Assembly: GCF_900104815.1 (NCBI RefSeq)
Contig: NZ_FNTD01000004.1
Location: 6,757,001-6,821,000, forward strand
Length of the DNA stretch: 64,000 bases
Source of the DNA: Streptomyces misionensis
Lineage (GTDB): Bacteria > Actinomycetota > Actinomycetes > Streptomycetales > Streptomycetaceae
Direction of reading: 5' to 3'
Below the pieces are notes generated by a model. The model did not search any database, was not told the DNA's origin, and worked only from the letters and a program-made list of their open reading frames with translations. Position 1 is the stretch's first letter. The number at the start of each line of letters is the position of its first letter. A program made the position numbers and the translations under genes. This document shows, one piece after another, positions 43,240 to 52,082 of the stretch.

Positions 43240-43585
43240 GGCGGCTCCCGAGGGATACAGGGTTCGGCCACGGGGGTGAGTCGATCGCCGCGGACTTGTC
43301 GAAACCGCTCATAAACCAACTCGACCGAACAGTGTGGCCGTCATCACAGCCTCGGGGGTGCGTGGGCGTCAAGAGGTGGGCGCACAACGGGAGTTGTCTT
43401 GCCCGAAACGTGACCGCCGCCGTGTGCCGCTCGCGGCTCCCGCGGTGCGGTTGTCCTTACATCCGGACTTACTGGTGAACCTATGTCTGGACAAACTCTT
43501 GACAGGGGGTCCGGCAAGGACTTGGATCGCCTCCCGACGCAACAGCGCCCTTTCCCGTCGCACGCACAGCGAGGTGCAAGCAACG
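43240..43585. other. Divergent control region between two sugar transport operons
   Basis: 346 bases with no convincing gene. It holds a promoter-like TTGACA (43499-43504) with TTGGAT (43522-43527) 17 bases on, and a 20-base element at 43487-43506 that partly matches the operator of the LacI gene at 50590. Nothing diagnostic was seen near the minus-strand importer's start. Confidence 0.5.
43487..43527 (+). promoter_or_regulatory. Promoter with overlapping half-conserved operator
   Basis: CTGGACAA-ACTC-TTGACAGG (43487-43506) has the same 8-4-8 layout as GCTGTCAA-CCCT-TTGACAGC at 50541-50560; the right half differs at one base, the left half matches at four of eight. TTGACA doubles as the -35 with TTGGAT as -10. 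Suggests the LacI at 50590 controls this transporter operon. Confidence 0.5.
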
Positions 43586-44605
43586 ATGGACCGCTCTTCC
43601 CGTCCGGGCCCCCACAGGCTGGTTCCGCTGGTGGCCGTGGCCGCCGCGGCGGCGCTGGCCCTCACCGGCTGCTCCAGCGGCCACGGTGGCAAGAAGGCCG
43701 AACAGGCCGCCGCGAACACCTCCGCGGGCAAGGCGAACACCCCCCGGATGACCGTCGCCCTGGTCACGCACCAGGCGCCCGGCGACACCTTCTGGGACAC
43801 CGTGCGCAAGGGCGCCGAGGCCGCGGCGGCCAAGGACAACATCAAGCTCGTCTACTCGGCCGACCCGAACGCGGGCAACCAGGCGAACCTGGTCCAGAAC
43901 GCGGTCGACCAGAAGGTCGACGGCATCGCCGTCACCCTGGCCAAGCCCGACGCGATGAAGAGCGTGCTCGGCAGGGCGGAGCGCGCCGGCATACCGGTGG
44001 TGGGCCTCAACTCCGGGCTCGCGGACTGGCGCAAGCTCGGGCTGACGGAGTTCTTCGGGCAGGACGAGAGCGTGGCCGGCGAGGCGTTCGGCGACAAGCT
44101 GAACACCACGGGTGCCAAGAAGGTCGTCTGCGTGATCCACGAGCAGGGCAACGTGGGCCTCACCCAGCGCTGCGACGGGGTGAGGAAGACCTTCAAGGGC
44201 ACCACCGAGACGCTGTACGTCAACGGCACCGACATGCCCTCCGTGCGGGCCACCATCACGGCGAAACTGAAGCAGGACACCGCCATCGACACCGTCGTCA
44301 CCCTCGGCGCCCCGTTCGCCGCGACCGCGGCGCAGTCGGTCGGCGACGCAGGCGGCAAGGCGAAGGTCGCGACGTTCGACCTCAACAAAGACCTGGTCAA
44401 GGCCGTGCAGAACGGCAGCGTCGAGTTCGCCGTCGACCAGCAGCCCTATCTCCAGGGCTATCTGGCGGTCGACTCGCTCTGGCTCTACAAGTACAACGGC
44501 AACTACAGCGGCGGCGGCGTCCAGCCGGTCCTCACCGGCCCGGCGTTCGTCGACAGGTCCAACGTGGACAAGATCGCCGGGTTCGCCGCGAAGGGGACGC
44601 GGTGA
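43586..44605 (+). CDS. Lipoprotein sugar-binding protein (ribose/inositol type)
   Basis: 339 aa, ATG at 43586. Signal peptide and lipobox ALTGC (LVPLVAVAAAAALALTGC). Type-2 periplasmic binding protein: MTVALVTHQAPGDTFWDTVRKGAEAAAAKDNIKLVYSADPNAGNQANLVQNAVDQKVDGIAVTLAKPDAM, like RbsB/IbpA. Its stop overlaps the permease start (GTGA). The next genes encode permease, ATPase and a TIM-barrel isomerase, and dehydrogenases for inositol-like sugars lie nearby, so the ligand is probably inositol or a related sugar. Confidence 0.92.
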   Translation: MDRSSRPGPHRLVPLVAVAAAAALALTGCSSGHGGKKAEQAAANTSAGKANTPRMTVALVTHQAPGDTFWDTVRKGAEAAAAKDNIKLVYSADPNAGNQANLVQNAVDQKVDGIAVTLAKPDAMKSVLGRAERAGIPVVGLNSGLADWRKLGLTEFFGQDESVAGEAFGDKLNTTGAKKVVCVIHEQGNVGLTQRCDGVRKTFKGTTETLYVNGTDMPSVRATITAKLKQDTAIDTVVTLGAPFAATAAQSVGDAGGKAKVATFDLNKDLVKAVQNGSVEFAVDQQPYLQGYLAVDSLWLYKYNGNYSGGGVQPVLTGPAFVDRSNVDKIAGFAAKGTR

Positions 44606-45666
44606 CGGGCCCGGGGACCGTCGGCGCACCGCCGGCACCCGGCCCCCGGGCGGCGGACGGCCGCACCGCACGCCGCCCGCCGGCGCTGCGGCTGCTGGCC
44701 CGGCCCGAGGTGGGCGTCTTCCTCGGCGCCGCCGCCATCCTGGTCTTCTTCCTGATCGCCGCGCCGTCGGTCCGCCAGGGCGGCTCGATGGCCACGGTCC
44801 TCTACCAGTCCTCCACCATCGGCATCATGGCACTGCCGGTCGCCCTGCTGATGATCGGCGGCGAGTTCGACCTGTCGTCCGGCGTCGCCGTGATCACCTC
44901 GGCGCTCACCACGAGCATGCTCTGCTACCAGCTGACCCTGAACCTGTGGACCGGGGTGATCGCCGCCCTGGTCCTCTCGCTCGCCGTCGGCGCCTTCAAC
45001 GGCTGGATGGTGGTCAGGACCGGGCTGCCCAGCTTCCTGGTCACCCTCGGCACCTTCCTGATCCTCCAGGGCGTGAACCTCGCCGTCACCAAGCTGGTCA
45101 CCGGCAACGTCGCCACCGACGACATCAGCGACATGGACGGCTTCGGCCAGGCGAAGAAGATCTTCGCGTCCTCCTTCGACGTCGGCGGCGTCCAGGTGAA
45201 GATCACCGTGGTGTGGTGGCTGGTCTACGCCGCGCTCGCCACCTGGGTGCTGCTGCGCACCAAGTACGGCAACTGGGTCTTCGCCGTCGGCGGCGACCAG
45301 GACAGCGCCCGCGCGGTCGGCGTCCCGGTGCGGTTCACCAAGATCACCCTGTTCATGCTGGTCGGCTTCGGCGCCTGGTTCACCGGCATGCACAACCTGT
45401 TCTCCTTCAACACCGTGCAGTCCGGCGAGGGCGTCGGCAACGAGCTGATCTACATCGCCGCCGCCGTCATCGGCGGCTGCCTGCTCACCGGCGGCTACGG
45501 CTCCGCGATCGGCCCGCTCTTCGGCGCCTTCATGTTCGGCATGGTCAACCAGGGCATCGTCTACGCCGGCTGGAACCCCGACTGGTTCAAGGCCTTCCTC
45601 GGCGTGATGCTGCTCGGCGCCGTCCTGATCAATCTGTGGGTCCGGCGCACGGCGACGCGGAGGTAA
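44602..45666 (+). CDS. Sugar ABC transporter permease (RbsC-type)
   Basis: 354 aa, GTG start in a GTGA overlap with the binding-protein stop. About nine to ten hydrophobic segments, with the BPD_transp_2 pattern: GGEFDLSSGVAVITSALTT, FNGWMVVRTGLPSFLVTLGTFLILQGVNLAV, IYIAAAVIGGCLLTGGYGSAIGPLFGAFMFGMVNQGI. This single permease type forms a homodimer in CUT2 importers. Basic end (RRTATRR). Confidence 0.93.
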   Translation: MTGPGTVGAPPAPGPRAADGRTARRPPALRLLARPEVGVFLGAAAILVFFLIAAPSVRQGGSMATVLYQSSTIGIMALPVALLMIGGEFDLSSGVAVITSALTTSMLCYQLTLNLWTGVIAALVLSLAVGAFNGWMVVRTGLPSFLVTLGTFLILQGVNLAVTKLVTGNVATDDISDMDGFGQAKKIFASSFDVGGVQVKITVVWWLVYAALATWVLLRTKYGNWVFAVGGDQDSARAVGVPVRFTKITLFMLVGFGAWFTGMHNLFSFNTVQSGEGVGNELIYIAAAVIGGCLLTGGYGSAIGPLFGAFMFGMVNQGIVYAGWNPDWFKAFLGVMLLGAVLINLWVRRTATRR

Positions 45667-45669
45667 CCG

Positions 45670-46569
45670 ATGAACGACAACGCGGCCGGCACCCACGGCG
45701 CCGTCCTGCCCGACGCCCCCGCCGGGGACGCGCCCCTGGTCGAACTGCGCGGGGCGGGGAAGTCGTACGGCAACGTCCGCGCCCTGCACGGCGTCGACCT
45801 CACGGTACGGGCCGGCCGGGTCACCTGCGTGCTCGGCGACAACGGCGCCGGCAAGTCCACTCTCATCAAGATCATCTCCGGGCTGCACCGGCACACCGAG
45901 GGCGACTTCCTGGTCGACGGCCGCCCGGTGCGCTTCGGCACCCCGCGCGAGGCCCTGGACCGGGGCATCGCGGCGGTCTACCAGGACCTGGCGACCGTGC
46001 CCCTGATGCCGGTGTGGCGCAACTTCTTCCTCGGCTCCGAACTGACCAAGGGCCCCTGGCCGCTGCGCCGGCTGGACATCGCCCGCATGAAGGAGACCGC
46101 CGACCGGGAACTGCGCCGCATGGGCATCGTCCTGGACGACCTGGAACAGCCCATCGGCACCCTCTCCGGCGGCCAGCGCCAGTGCGTGGCCATCGCCCGC
46201 GCCGTCCACTTCGGCGCCCGGGTCCTCATCCTGGACGAGCCGACCGCCGCCCTCGGAGTCAAGCAGTCCGGGGTGGTGCTGAAGTACATCGCCGCCGCCC
46301 GCGAGCGCGGCCTCGGCGTCGTCCTCATCACCCACAACCCCCACCACGCCTATCTGGTCGGCGACCACTTCGGCGTGCTGCGCCTCGGCACCCTGGAACT
46401 GTCCGCCGACCGCGGCGAGATCACCCTCGAAGAGCTGACCGACCACATGGCGGGCGGGGCCGAACTGGCCGCCCTCAAGCACGAGTTGGCACAGGTACGC
46501 GACGTGGGGACCGACGGGCCCCCCGAACGGCCGGACCCCGCCGACACCTCCCCCGAAGGGAACCCCTGA
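45670..46569 (+). CDS. Sugar ABC transporter ATP-binding protein
   Basis: 299 aa, start 3 bases after the permease stop. Walker [11 protein letters not shown]-loop [19 protein letters not shown], signature [15 protein letters not shown], Walker [14 protein letters not shown]-loop ITHNPHHA. It has only one ATPase domain, while RbsA-type CUT2 ATPases usually have two; so a dimer of this half-size protein should power the importer. Such single-domain forms are seen in actinomycetes. Confidence 0.93.
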   Translation: MNDNAAGTHGAVLPDAPAGDAPLVELRGAGKSYGNVRALHGVDLTVRAGRVTCVLGDNGAGKSTLIKIISGLHRHTEGDFLVDGRPVRFGTPREALDRGIAAVYQDLATVPLMPVWRNFFLGSELTKGPWPLRRLDIARMKETADRELRRMGIVLDDLEQPIGTLSGGQRQCVAIARAVHFGARVLILDEPTAALGVKQSGVVLKYIAAARERGLGVVLITHNPHHAYLVGDHFGVLRLGTLELSADRGEITLEELTDHMAGGAELAALKHELAQVRDVGTDGPPERPDPADTSPEGNP

Positions 46570-46571
46570 CC

Positions 46572-47474
46572 ATGCCCCACGTCCTCGACCGCATCCGGGT
46601 CGGCTCCGCCCCCGACTCCTGGGGCGTCTGGTTCCCGGACGACCCCCGGCAGGTGCCCTGGGACCGCTTCCTGGACGAGGTCGCCGAGGCCGGGTACGAG
46701 TGGATCGAACTCGGCCCCTACGGCTATCTGCCCACCGACCCCGCCCGGCTCGCCGAGGAGGTGGACCGCCGGGGCCTGAAGGTCTCCGCGGGCACCGTCT
46801 TCACCGGACTGCACCGCGGCCCCGGTGTCTGGGCCGACACCTGGGCGCACGTCGGCCGGGTCGCCGCCCTCACCCGGGCGATGGGCGCCCGGCACCTGGT
46901 GGTGATCCCGTCCTTCTGGCGGGACGACAAGACCGCCGAGATCCTGGAGCCGCCCGAGCTGACCGCCGAACAGTGGGGCCACCTCGCCCGGGGCATGGAG
47001 CGCCTGGGCCGCGAGGTGAAGGAGACGTACGGCCTCGACATCGTGGTCCACCCGCACGCCGACACGCACATCGACACCGAGGCGCACGTCGCGCGCTTCC
47101 TCGACGCCACCGACCCGGCGCTGGTCGGCCTCTGCCTGGACACCGGGCACTACGCTTACTGCGGCGGCGACAGCGTCCGGCTGATCGAGACCTACGGCGA
47201 GCGCCTCGGCTATCTGCACCTCAAGCAGGTCGACCCCGCGGTCCTCGCCGACGTCGTCGCCCGGGGACTGCCCTTCGGGCCCGCCGTCCAGCGCGGTGTC
47301 ATGTGCGAACCGCCGCACGGCGTACCGGACCTGGGCCCCGTCCTGGAGGCGGCCCAGAAGCTGGGCGTGGACCTGTTCGCCATCGTGGAGCAGGACATGT
47401 ACCCCTGCGAACCGGACCGGCCCCTGCCGATCGCGGAACGGACCCGGCGCTTCCTGCGGTCGTGCGGGGCATGA
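46572..47474 (+). CDS. TIM-barrel sugar isomerase/epimerase or inosose dehydratase (IolE-like)
   Basis: 300 aa, ATG 2 bases after the ATPase stop. AP-endonuclease-2-type TIM barrel: RVGSAPDSWGVWFPDDP, GYEWIELGPYGYLPTD, HLVVIPSFWRDD, VVHPHADTHIDTE, GLCLDTGHYAYCGGD, YLHLKQVDPAV, IVEQDMYPCEPD. The GSAPDSWGVW opening and metal-binding Glu/Asp/His set resemble inosose dehydratases. With the importer and nearby IolG-type dehydrogenases it likely processes an inositol-like sugar. Overlaps the next gene by 4 bases. Confidence 0.85.
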   Translation: MPHVLDRIRVGSAPDSWGVWFPDDPRQVPWDRFLDEVAEAGYEWIELGPYGYLPTDPARLAEEVDRRGLKVSAGTVFTGLHRGPGVWADTWAHVGRVAALTRAMGARHLVVIPSFWRDDKTAEILEPPELTAEQWGHLARGMERLGREVKETYGLDIVVHPHADTHIDTEAHVARFLDATDPALVGLCLDTGHYAYCGGDSVRLIETYGERLGYLHLKQVDPAVLADVVARGLPFGPAVQRGVMCEPPHGVPDLGPVLEAAQKLGVDLFAIVEQDMYPCEPDRPLPIAERTRRFLRSCGA

Positions 47475-47899
47475 ACGTCACACCCCAGCGCCTCGCGGAG
47501 GCAGGTGACTTCCTCGACCGCGTCACCCGGTGGGCCGCACGCCGCGAGGACATCGCCGGCCTGCTCCTGGTCGGCTCCTACGCCCGCGGTGCCGCACGCC
47601 CCGACTCGGACGTCGACCTCGTCCTGCTGACGACGGACCCCGCGTACTACTTCGCCGACGCCTGGGCCGGGGAACTCGCCCTCGGCGACGCCGTGCGCAC
47701 CCGGGCCTGGGGCCCGGTCACCGAACGCCGCTACGCCCTGCCCTCCGGCCTGGAGATCGAGTTCGGCATCGGCACCCCCGACTGGGCGCGGACCGACCCC
47801 GTCGACCCCGGCACCCGCCGCGTCGTCACCGACGGCGCCCGTGTGCTGCACGACCCCGGGGGCGTCCTCGCCGCGCTGCTCGCGAGCTGCCGTCCGTGA
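47471..47899 (+). CDS. MNT-type nucleotidyltransferase domain protein
   Basis: 142 aa, ATG in an ATGA overlap with the isomerase gene. Minimal nucleotidyltransferase motif GSYARGAARPDSDVDL: G35-S36 and metal-binding D47 and D49; third Asp likely in LEIEFGIG (Glu). Such small proteins occur as antitoxins with HEPN toxins or as solitary enzymes; no HEPN partner is adjacent. Coupling to a sugar operon is odd and its role is unknown. Confidence 0.85.
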   Translation: MNVTPQRLAEAGDFLDRVTRWAARREDIAGLLLVGSYARGAARPDSDVDLVLLTTDPAYYFADAWAGELALGDAVRTRAWGPVTERRYALPSGLEIEFGIGTPDWARTDPVDPGTRRVVTDGARVLHDPGGVLAALLASCRP

Positions 47900-47900
47900 G

Positions 47901-47914
47901 CCCCGCGCGGGGTT
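47901..47914 (+). terminator. Short GC palindrome at the end of the sugar operon
   Basis: CCCCGCGCGGGG followed by TT, 1 base past the nucleotidyltransferase stop codon. Weak terminator candidate. Confidence 0.35.
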
Positions 47915-48022
47915 CCTGCGCAACCACGACGGATTCACCCCCGGCGCGGCCGGGAACCAAGTCGGGGCACGCGGGCGTTGGAGAAGGAGACGGGGGAGGC
48001 CCGCGCAGACGGGAGGACGAGG

Positions 48023-48214
48023 ATGACACACCGCACGGAACCCCGGCAGACGGCACAGGACACCGCGGACGCGGCCCTGCGCCGGGACCGCTTCGGCAAG
48101 CTGCCCGAGCGGATACGCCCCGAGGACACGGTCGAGACCAGGCCGGCGACCCTGCCGGACCCGGCCCGGGACCGCTATCACGCGGACGAGTGGCTGGTGC
48201 GGTACTGCGGCTGA
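48023..48214 (+). CDS. Small hypothetical protein
   Basis: 63 aa, ATG at 48023 after GGGAGGACGAGG. Hydrophilic sequence MTHRTEPRQTAQDTADAALR, then RDRFGKLPERIRPEDTVETRP and a tail ending HADEWLVRYCG. No known domain recognised. The good ribosome site, GC codon bias and stop just before the convergent gene support it as a real gene. Confidence 0.65.
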   Translation: MTHRTEPRQTAQDTADAALRRDRFGKLPERIRPEDTVETRPATLPDPARDRYHADEWLVRYCG

Positions 48215-48254
48215 CGAACGCCCCGGTACCGCGACCGGCCCCCGGCGCGCGGCG

Positions 48255-49259
48255 TCAGGCCTGCCGCACCTCCGCCAACCGCACCGGGCGGTGCTCGCGG
48301 CGCGAGAGCGTGCAGGCCTCCGCGATCCAGCCCGCCTCCAGCGCGTCCTCGACGGTGCACGGCGACGGCCGCTCACCCGCCACCACCTCCGTGAACGCGG
48401 CCAGTTCGGCCCGGTAGGCGGCGGCGAAGCGGTCCATGAAGAAGTCGTGCGGGGGACCGGCCGGAAAGCTCACCCCGGCTTCGGCCGAGCGCAGCGGCAG
48501 CTTGTCGTCCAGACCGACCGCGAGGGCGTCGGTGAAGCCGTGCAGCTCCATCCGCACGTCGTAACCCCGGCCGTTGTGACGGGAGTTGGAGACCACCGCG
48601 AGCGTGCCGTCGTCCAGGGTGAGGAGCGCGCCGGTGGTGTCGGCGTCACCGGCCTCGCCGATGTAGCCGGCCCCCCGGTTGCCGCCGACCGCGTACACCT
48701 CGGCCACCTCGCGGCCCGTGACCCATCGGATGACGTCGAAGTCGTGCACGGAACAGTCCCGGAAGATCCCGCCGGAGGCGGCGATGTACGCGGCCGGCGG
48801 CGGCGCCGGGTCCAGCGTCGTGCAGCGCACGGTGTGCAGCGGGCCCAGCTCGCCCGCCCGCACGGCCTCCCGCGCGGCGGCGAAACCCGCGTCGAAGCGG
48901 CGGTTGAAACCGATCTGGACCGGCACCGTACCGTCGCGCACCGCGTCGCGCACCGCCATGCCCTCCGCCATGGTGCGGGCCACCGGCTTCTCGCAGAACA
49001 CCGGGACACCGGCCTCGACACCCGCCCGGATCAGCGCCGGATGGGCGTCGGTGGCCGCCGCCACGACCAGCCCGTCCACCCCGGCGGCCAGCAGCGCCTC
49101 GGGCGAGTCGGCGATCTCGGCCCCGAACCGTTCGGCGGCGGCCTTGGCGGCGTCCGCCAACGGATCGGCGACCACCAGCGAGGTGACGACGTCGAGCGCG
49201 CAGAGGGTTTCGGCGTGGAAGGCGCCGATGCGGCCGAGGCCGAGGATTCCGATACGCAT
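48255..49259 (-). CDS. iolG: Inositol 2-dehydrogenase-type oxidoreductase (Gfo/Idh/MocA)
   Basis: 334 aa, ATG at 49259. Rossmann start MRIGILGLGRIGAFHAETL, catalytic EKP motif (VFCEKPVARTMAEG), IGFNRRFDAGFAAAREAV, GGIFRDCSVHDFDVIRWVTG with the conserved Asp/His pair. These match inositol 2-dehydrogenases of actinomycetes. Probably oxidises myo-inositol or a stereoisomer using NAD. Same strand as, and 49 bases after, the second dehydrogenase. Confidence 0.88.
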   Translation of the reverse strand: MRIGILGLGRIGAFHAETLCALDVVTSLVVADPLADAAKAAAERFGAEIADSPEALLAAGVDGLVVAAATDAHPALIRAGVEAGVPVFCEKPVARTMAEGMAVRDAVRDGTVPVQIGFNRRFDAGFAAAREAVRAGELGPLHTVRCTTLDPAPPPAAYIAASGGIFRDCSVHDFDVIRWVTGREVAEVYAVGGNRGAGYIGEAGDADTTGALLTLDDGTLAVVSNSRHNGRGYDVRMELHGFTDALAVGLDDKLPLRSAEAGVSFPAGPPHDFFMDRFAAAYRAELAAFTEVVAGERPSPCTVEDALEAGWIAEACTLSRREHRPVRLAEVRQA

Positions 49260-49308
49260 GGGTTGCCACTCCTGACTGATCGGGAAGGTTCCGGTCGGGC
49301 GAACGCGC

Positions 49309-50460
49309 CTACGGGCGCACCCACGTGCCGCTCTCGGCGGACTGCGCCATCGCGTCCAGTACGGCCGCGGCGCGCACCGCGTCGGCGAGCGTCGCGCCGT
49401 ACGGCGTGCCCTCGGCGATGGAGCGCACGAACCGGTAGGCCTCGATGACCTTGAGGTCGTCGTACCCCATCGGGTTGGCCGCGCCCGGCTGGAACGCGGC
49501 GAACTCCCCGGCGCCCGGGCCGACGTGGACGGTGCTCATCGGCTGGTCCTGGTAGCTCGTGCCCCGGCCGACCGCGAACTCGTTCATCCTCCGAAAGTCC
49601 CAGGACACCGCCCCCCGGGTGCCGTGCACCTCGAAGCCGTAGCCGTTCTGCTCGCCGACCGAGACCCGGCAGGCCTCCAGCACGCCCCGGGCGCCGGAGG
49701 CGAAGCGCAGCAGAGCGCCGACGTAGTCCTCGTTCTCCACCGGCCCCCGCGCCCCGCCGGCGGCGCGGGCGTGACCGGCGGTGGCGCCGGCGGGGCGGGC
49801 GCGCTCCGGCACGAAGACCGCGGTGTCGGCGGTCAGCGCGGTGATCTCGCCGAGCAGGAAGCGGGCCAGGTCGGCGCCGTGCGAGGCCAGGTCGCCGAGC
49901 ACTCCGCGGCCGCCGCGCCGCCGCTCGTAACGCCAGGTCAGGGCGGAGTCCGGGTGGGCGGCGTAATCGCTGAACAGCCGGATGCGCGCATGGGTGACGG
50001 TGCCGATCTCGCCGGTGGCGATCAGCTCGCGGGCGGCCTCGACGGCGGGCGCGTTGCGGTAGTTGAAGCCGACCGCGCCCTGCACCCCGGCCTCGCCGGC
50101 CGCGTCCGCGACCGCGCGGGCGTCCTCGGCGGTCAGCCCCACCGGCTTCTCGATCCAGAGGTGCTTGCCGGCCTCGGCCATCGCCACACCGATCTCTCGG
50201 TGCAGGAAGTTCGGCGCGGTGACGCTGACCGCCCGCACCCGGGGATCGGCGGCCACCTCCCGCCAGTCGCGGGTCGCGGCGGCGAACCCGTACCGCTCGG
50301 CGGCCTCCTCGGCCCGCCCCGGCACCTCGTCGGCGACCGTGATCAGCCGGGGCCGCAGCGGGAGCCGCGGATAGTGGTGGGGGAGACGGGCGTACGCCTG
50401 GGTGTGCACCCGGCCCATCCAGCCGAACCCGACGACGGCGACACCCAGTTCATCCACCAT
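49309..50460 (-). CDS. Gfo/Idh/MocA-family oxidoreductase
   Basis: 383 aa, ATG at 50460 with GGAGAGAGG upstream. VAVVGFGWMGRVHTQAYARLPHHYP (NAD-binding), IEKPVGLTAEDARAV (catalytic Lys), VGFNYRNAPAVEAARELI, LGDLASHGADLARFLLG. A glycine- and alanine-rich insertion (PAGATAGHARAAGGARGPVE) sits at mid-protein. Likely a sugar or inositol dehydrogenase acting with the neighbouring iolG-type enzyme. Divergent from the LacI gene with the dyad 50541-50560 between, so probably repressed by it. Confidence 0.88.
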   Translation of the reverse strand: MVDELGVAVVGFGWMGRVHTQAYARLPHHYPRLPLRPRLITVADEVPGRAEEAAERYGFAAATRDWREVAADPRVRAVSVTAPNFLHREIGVAMAEAGKHLWIEKPVGLTAEDARAVADAAGEAGVQGAVGFNYRNAPAVEAARELIATGEIGTVTHARIRLFSDYAAHPDSALTWRYERRRGGRGVLGDLASHGADLARFLLGEITALTADTAVFVPERARPAGATAGHARAAGGARGPVENEDYVGALLRFASGARGVLEACRVSVGEQNGYGFEVHGTRGAVSWDFRRMNEFAVGRGTSYQDQPMSTVHVGPGAGEFAAFQPGAANPMGYDDLKVIEAYRFVRSIAEGTPYGATLADAVRAAAVLDAMAQSAESGTWVRP

Positions 50461-50540
50461 GGCAGCCTCTCTCCGGGCACCGGCCCGCGCTTGGACCGGT
50501 CCATCTCCCTGCCGGGACACCTTTGTTCGGACATGGCGGA

Positions 50541-50560
50541 GCTGTCAACCCTTTGACAGC
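50541..50560. promoter_or_regulatory. LacI operator between dehydrogenase and regulator genes
   Basis: GCTGTCAACCCTTTGACAGC: perfect 8-base arms with a 4-base spacer, placed between divergent genes. Each arm contains TTGACA on one strand, so a bound repressor would cover -35 sites in both directions. Confidence 0.75.
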
Positions 50561-50589
50561 GGGACTCACCCCATGGAACGGTCCACCCC

Positions 50590-51627
50590 ATGAGACCGCC
50601 GACCATCCGCGACGTGGCCGAGCGGGCCGGGGTGTCGAAATCGCTGGTCTCGCTGGTGCTGCGGGACTCGGGCCCGGTGCGCCCGGAGAAGCGGGAGGCC
50701 GTGCTGCGGGCCGTGCGCGAACTGGGCTACCGGCCCAACGCGGCCGCCCGCAGCCTCAGCGAACAGCGCACCCGCACCATCGGCGTCCTCCTGGACGACC
50801 TGCGCAACCCCTGGTTCGTGGATCTGCTCGACGGCCTCAACCCGCCGCTGCACGCGGCCGGGCTGCGCATGCTGCTCGCCGACGCCCGCCTCAACCGGCG
50901 GCTCGGCCACGACCTCGCCGAACCCTTCCTGGACCTCGGCGTGGACGGCCTGGTGGTGGTCGGCACGGTCCCGGACGCGGGCGCCCTCGGCGCGCTCGCG
51001 CACCGGATGCCGGTCGTGGTGGCGGGCGCCCGGGAACCGCAGCCGGACCGGGTGGACGTGATCGCCGGGGACGACGAGCGCGGCGCCCGCCTGGCCACCG
51101 AACACCTGCTCGACCTCGGTCACCGCAGGATCGCGCACCTCGCGGGCCGCGGCGCCGTCGGCGAGCTGCGCCGGCGCGGCTTCGAGGCGGCGATGCGGGC
51201 CCGGGGCGCCGAGCCGCTGGTCGAGCCCGGCGACCTCACGGAGGAGGGCGGCTACCGGGGCGCCGTACGGCTGCTCCGCAGCCCGCGGCGCCCCACCGCA
51301 CTGTTCGCCGTCAACGACATGGCCTCGGTCGGCGCCCTCTCGGCCGCCGAGGAACTGGGCCTGAAGGTCCCGCGCGACCTCTCCGTGGCCGGCTACGACA
51401 ACACCAGCATCTCCCGGCTGCGGCACGTCCGGCTGACCACCGTGGACACCGCCCCGCACGAGGTCGGCCGCCGGGCCGCCCACTGCCTCCTCGACCGCTT
51501 CGACCGGCCGGGCACTCCGGGGCGGCTCCACCTGGCGACGCCGACCCTGGAGATCCGGGGCACGACGGCCGCCCTGGCCGCCTCGGCGGGGGCTCCCCAG
51601 CGGTTGCGGGGGCTCCCTAGAGGTTGA
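50590..51627 (+). CDS. LacI-family transcriptional regulator (inositol-like sugar genes)
   Basis: 345 aa, ATG at 50590. HTH TIRDVAERAGVSKSLVSLVLRDSGPVRPEKREAVLRAVRELGYRPN, hinge AARSLSEQRTRTIGV, then sensor domain (GVLLDDLRNPWFVDLLDGLNPPL, FAVNDMASVGALSAAEELGLKVPRDLSVAGYDN). Candidate operator directly upstream and a related element in front of the transporter operon at 43586. Its end overlaps the convergent cupin gene by 11 bases. Confidence 0.92.
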   Translation: MRPPTIRDVAERAGVSKSLVSLVLRDSGPVRPEKREAVLRAVRELGYRPNAAARSLSEQRTRTIGVLLDDLRNPWFVDLLDGLNPPLHAAGLRMLLADARLNRRLGHDLAEPFLDLGVDGLVVVGTVPDAGALGALAHRMPVVVAGAREPQPDRVDVIAGDDERGARLATEHLLDLGHRRIAHLAGRGAVGELRRRGFEAAMRARGAEPLVEPGDLTEEGGYRGAVRLLRSPRRPTALFAVNDMASVGALSAAEELGLKVPRDLSVAGYDNTSISRLRHVRLTTVDTAPHEVGRRAAHCLLDRFDRPGTPGRLHLATPTLEIRGTTAALAASAGAPQRLRGLPRG

Positions 51628-51961
51628 TGGCGTACGCCTTGCGCAGCGTCTCGTGCACGGTCCACGTCGTACGGTCGCCCGCGCGCAGCACCGCCATGTC
51701 GCCCGGCCCGACCCGCAGCGTCGGCCCGTCCTCGCACTCGATCGTCGCCGAACCGCTGAGCACGACGAACAGCTCGTCGGCCTCGGTGTCGGTGACCACG
51801 CCCGGGGTGATCTGCCAGATCCCGCGGATCTGCCGGCCGTCCGCCGACTCCCAGACCACCTTCCCGGTCACCTCCGGGCTCCCGGAGACGATCTGCGCGG
51901 GGTCGAGGGGCTCGGGTTCGAGGTCGGCGTCGGGGATGTGGAGCGCGAAGCTGTGCGTCAT
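51617..51961 (-). CDS. Cupin-domain protein
   Basis: 114 aa, ATG at 51961. A small single-domain cupin (DUF861/EutQ-like): GIWQITPGVVTDTEADELFVVLSGSATIECEDGPTLRVGPGDMAVLRAGDRTTWTVHETLRKAYAI. The GDMAVLRAGDRTTWTV strand is the second cupin motif; the metal-binding His of motif 1 is replaced (GVVTDTEADELF). Function unknown; may bind a sugar acid or other small molecule. Confidence 0.87.
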   Translation of the reverse strand: MTHSFALHIPDADLEPEPLDPAQIVSGSPEVTGKVVWESADGRQIRGIWQITPGVVTDTEADELFVVLSGSATIECEDGPTLRVGPGDMAVLRAGDRTTWTVHETLRKAYAINL

Positions 51962-52082
51962 GGGCCGACCCTAGCGGGGCCCGCACGCCCGCCGCCGTCG
52001 ACAGAGTGTGCGGCATCGGACCTGGTCGCAGGACACTTCGTCGGGCCGCGCCGACTGGCGGTGCCGTGCGGCGGGGGCGACC

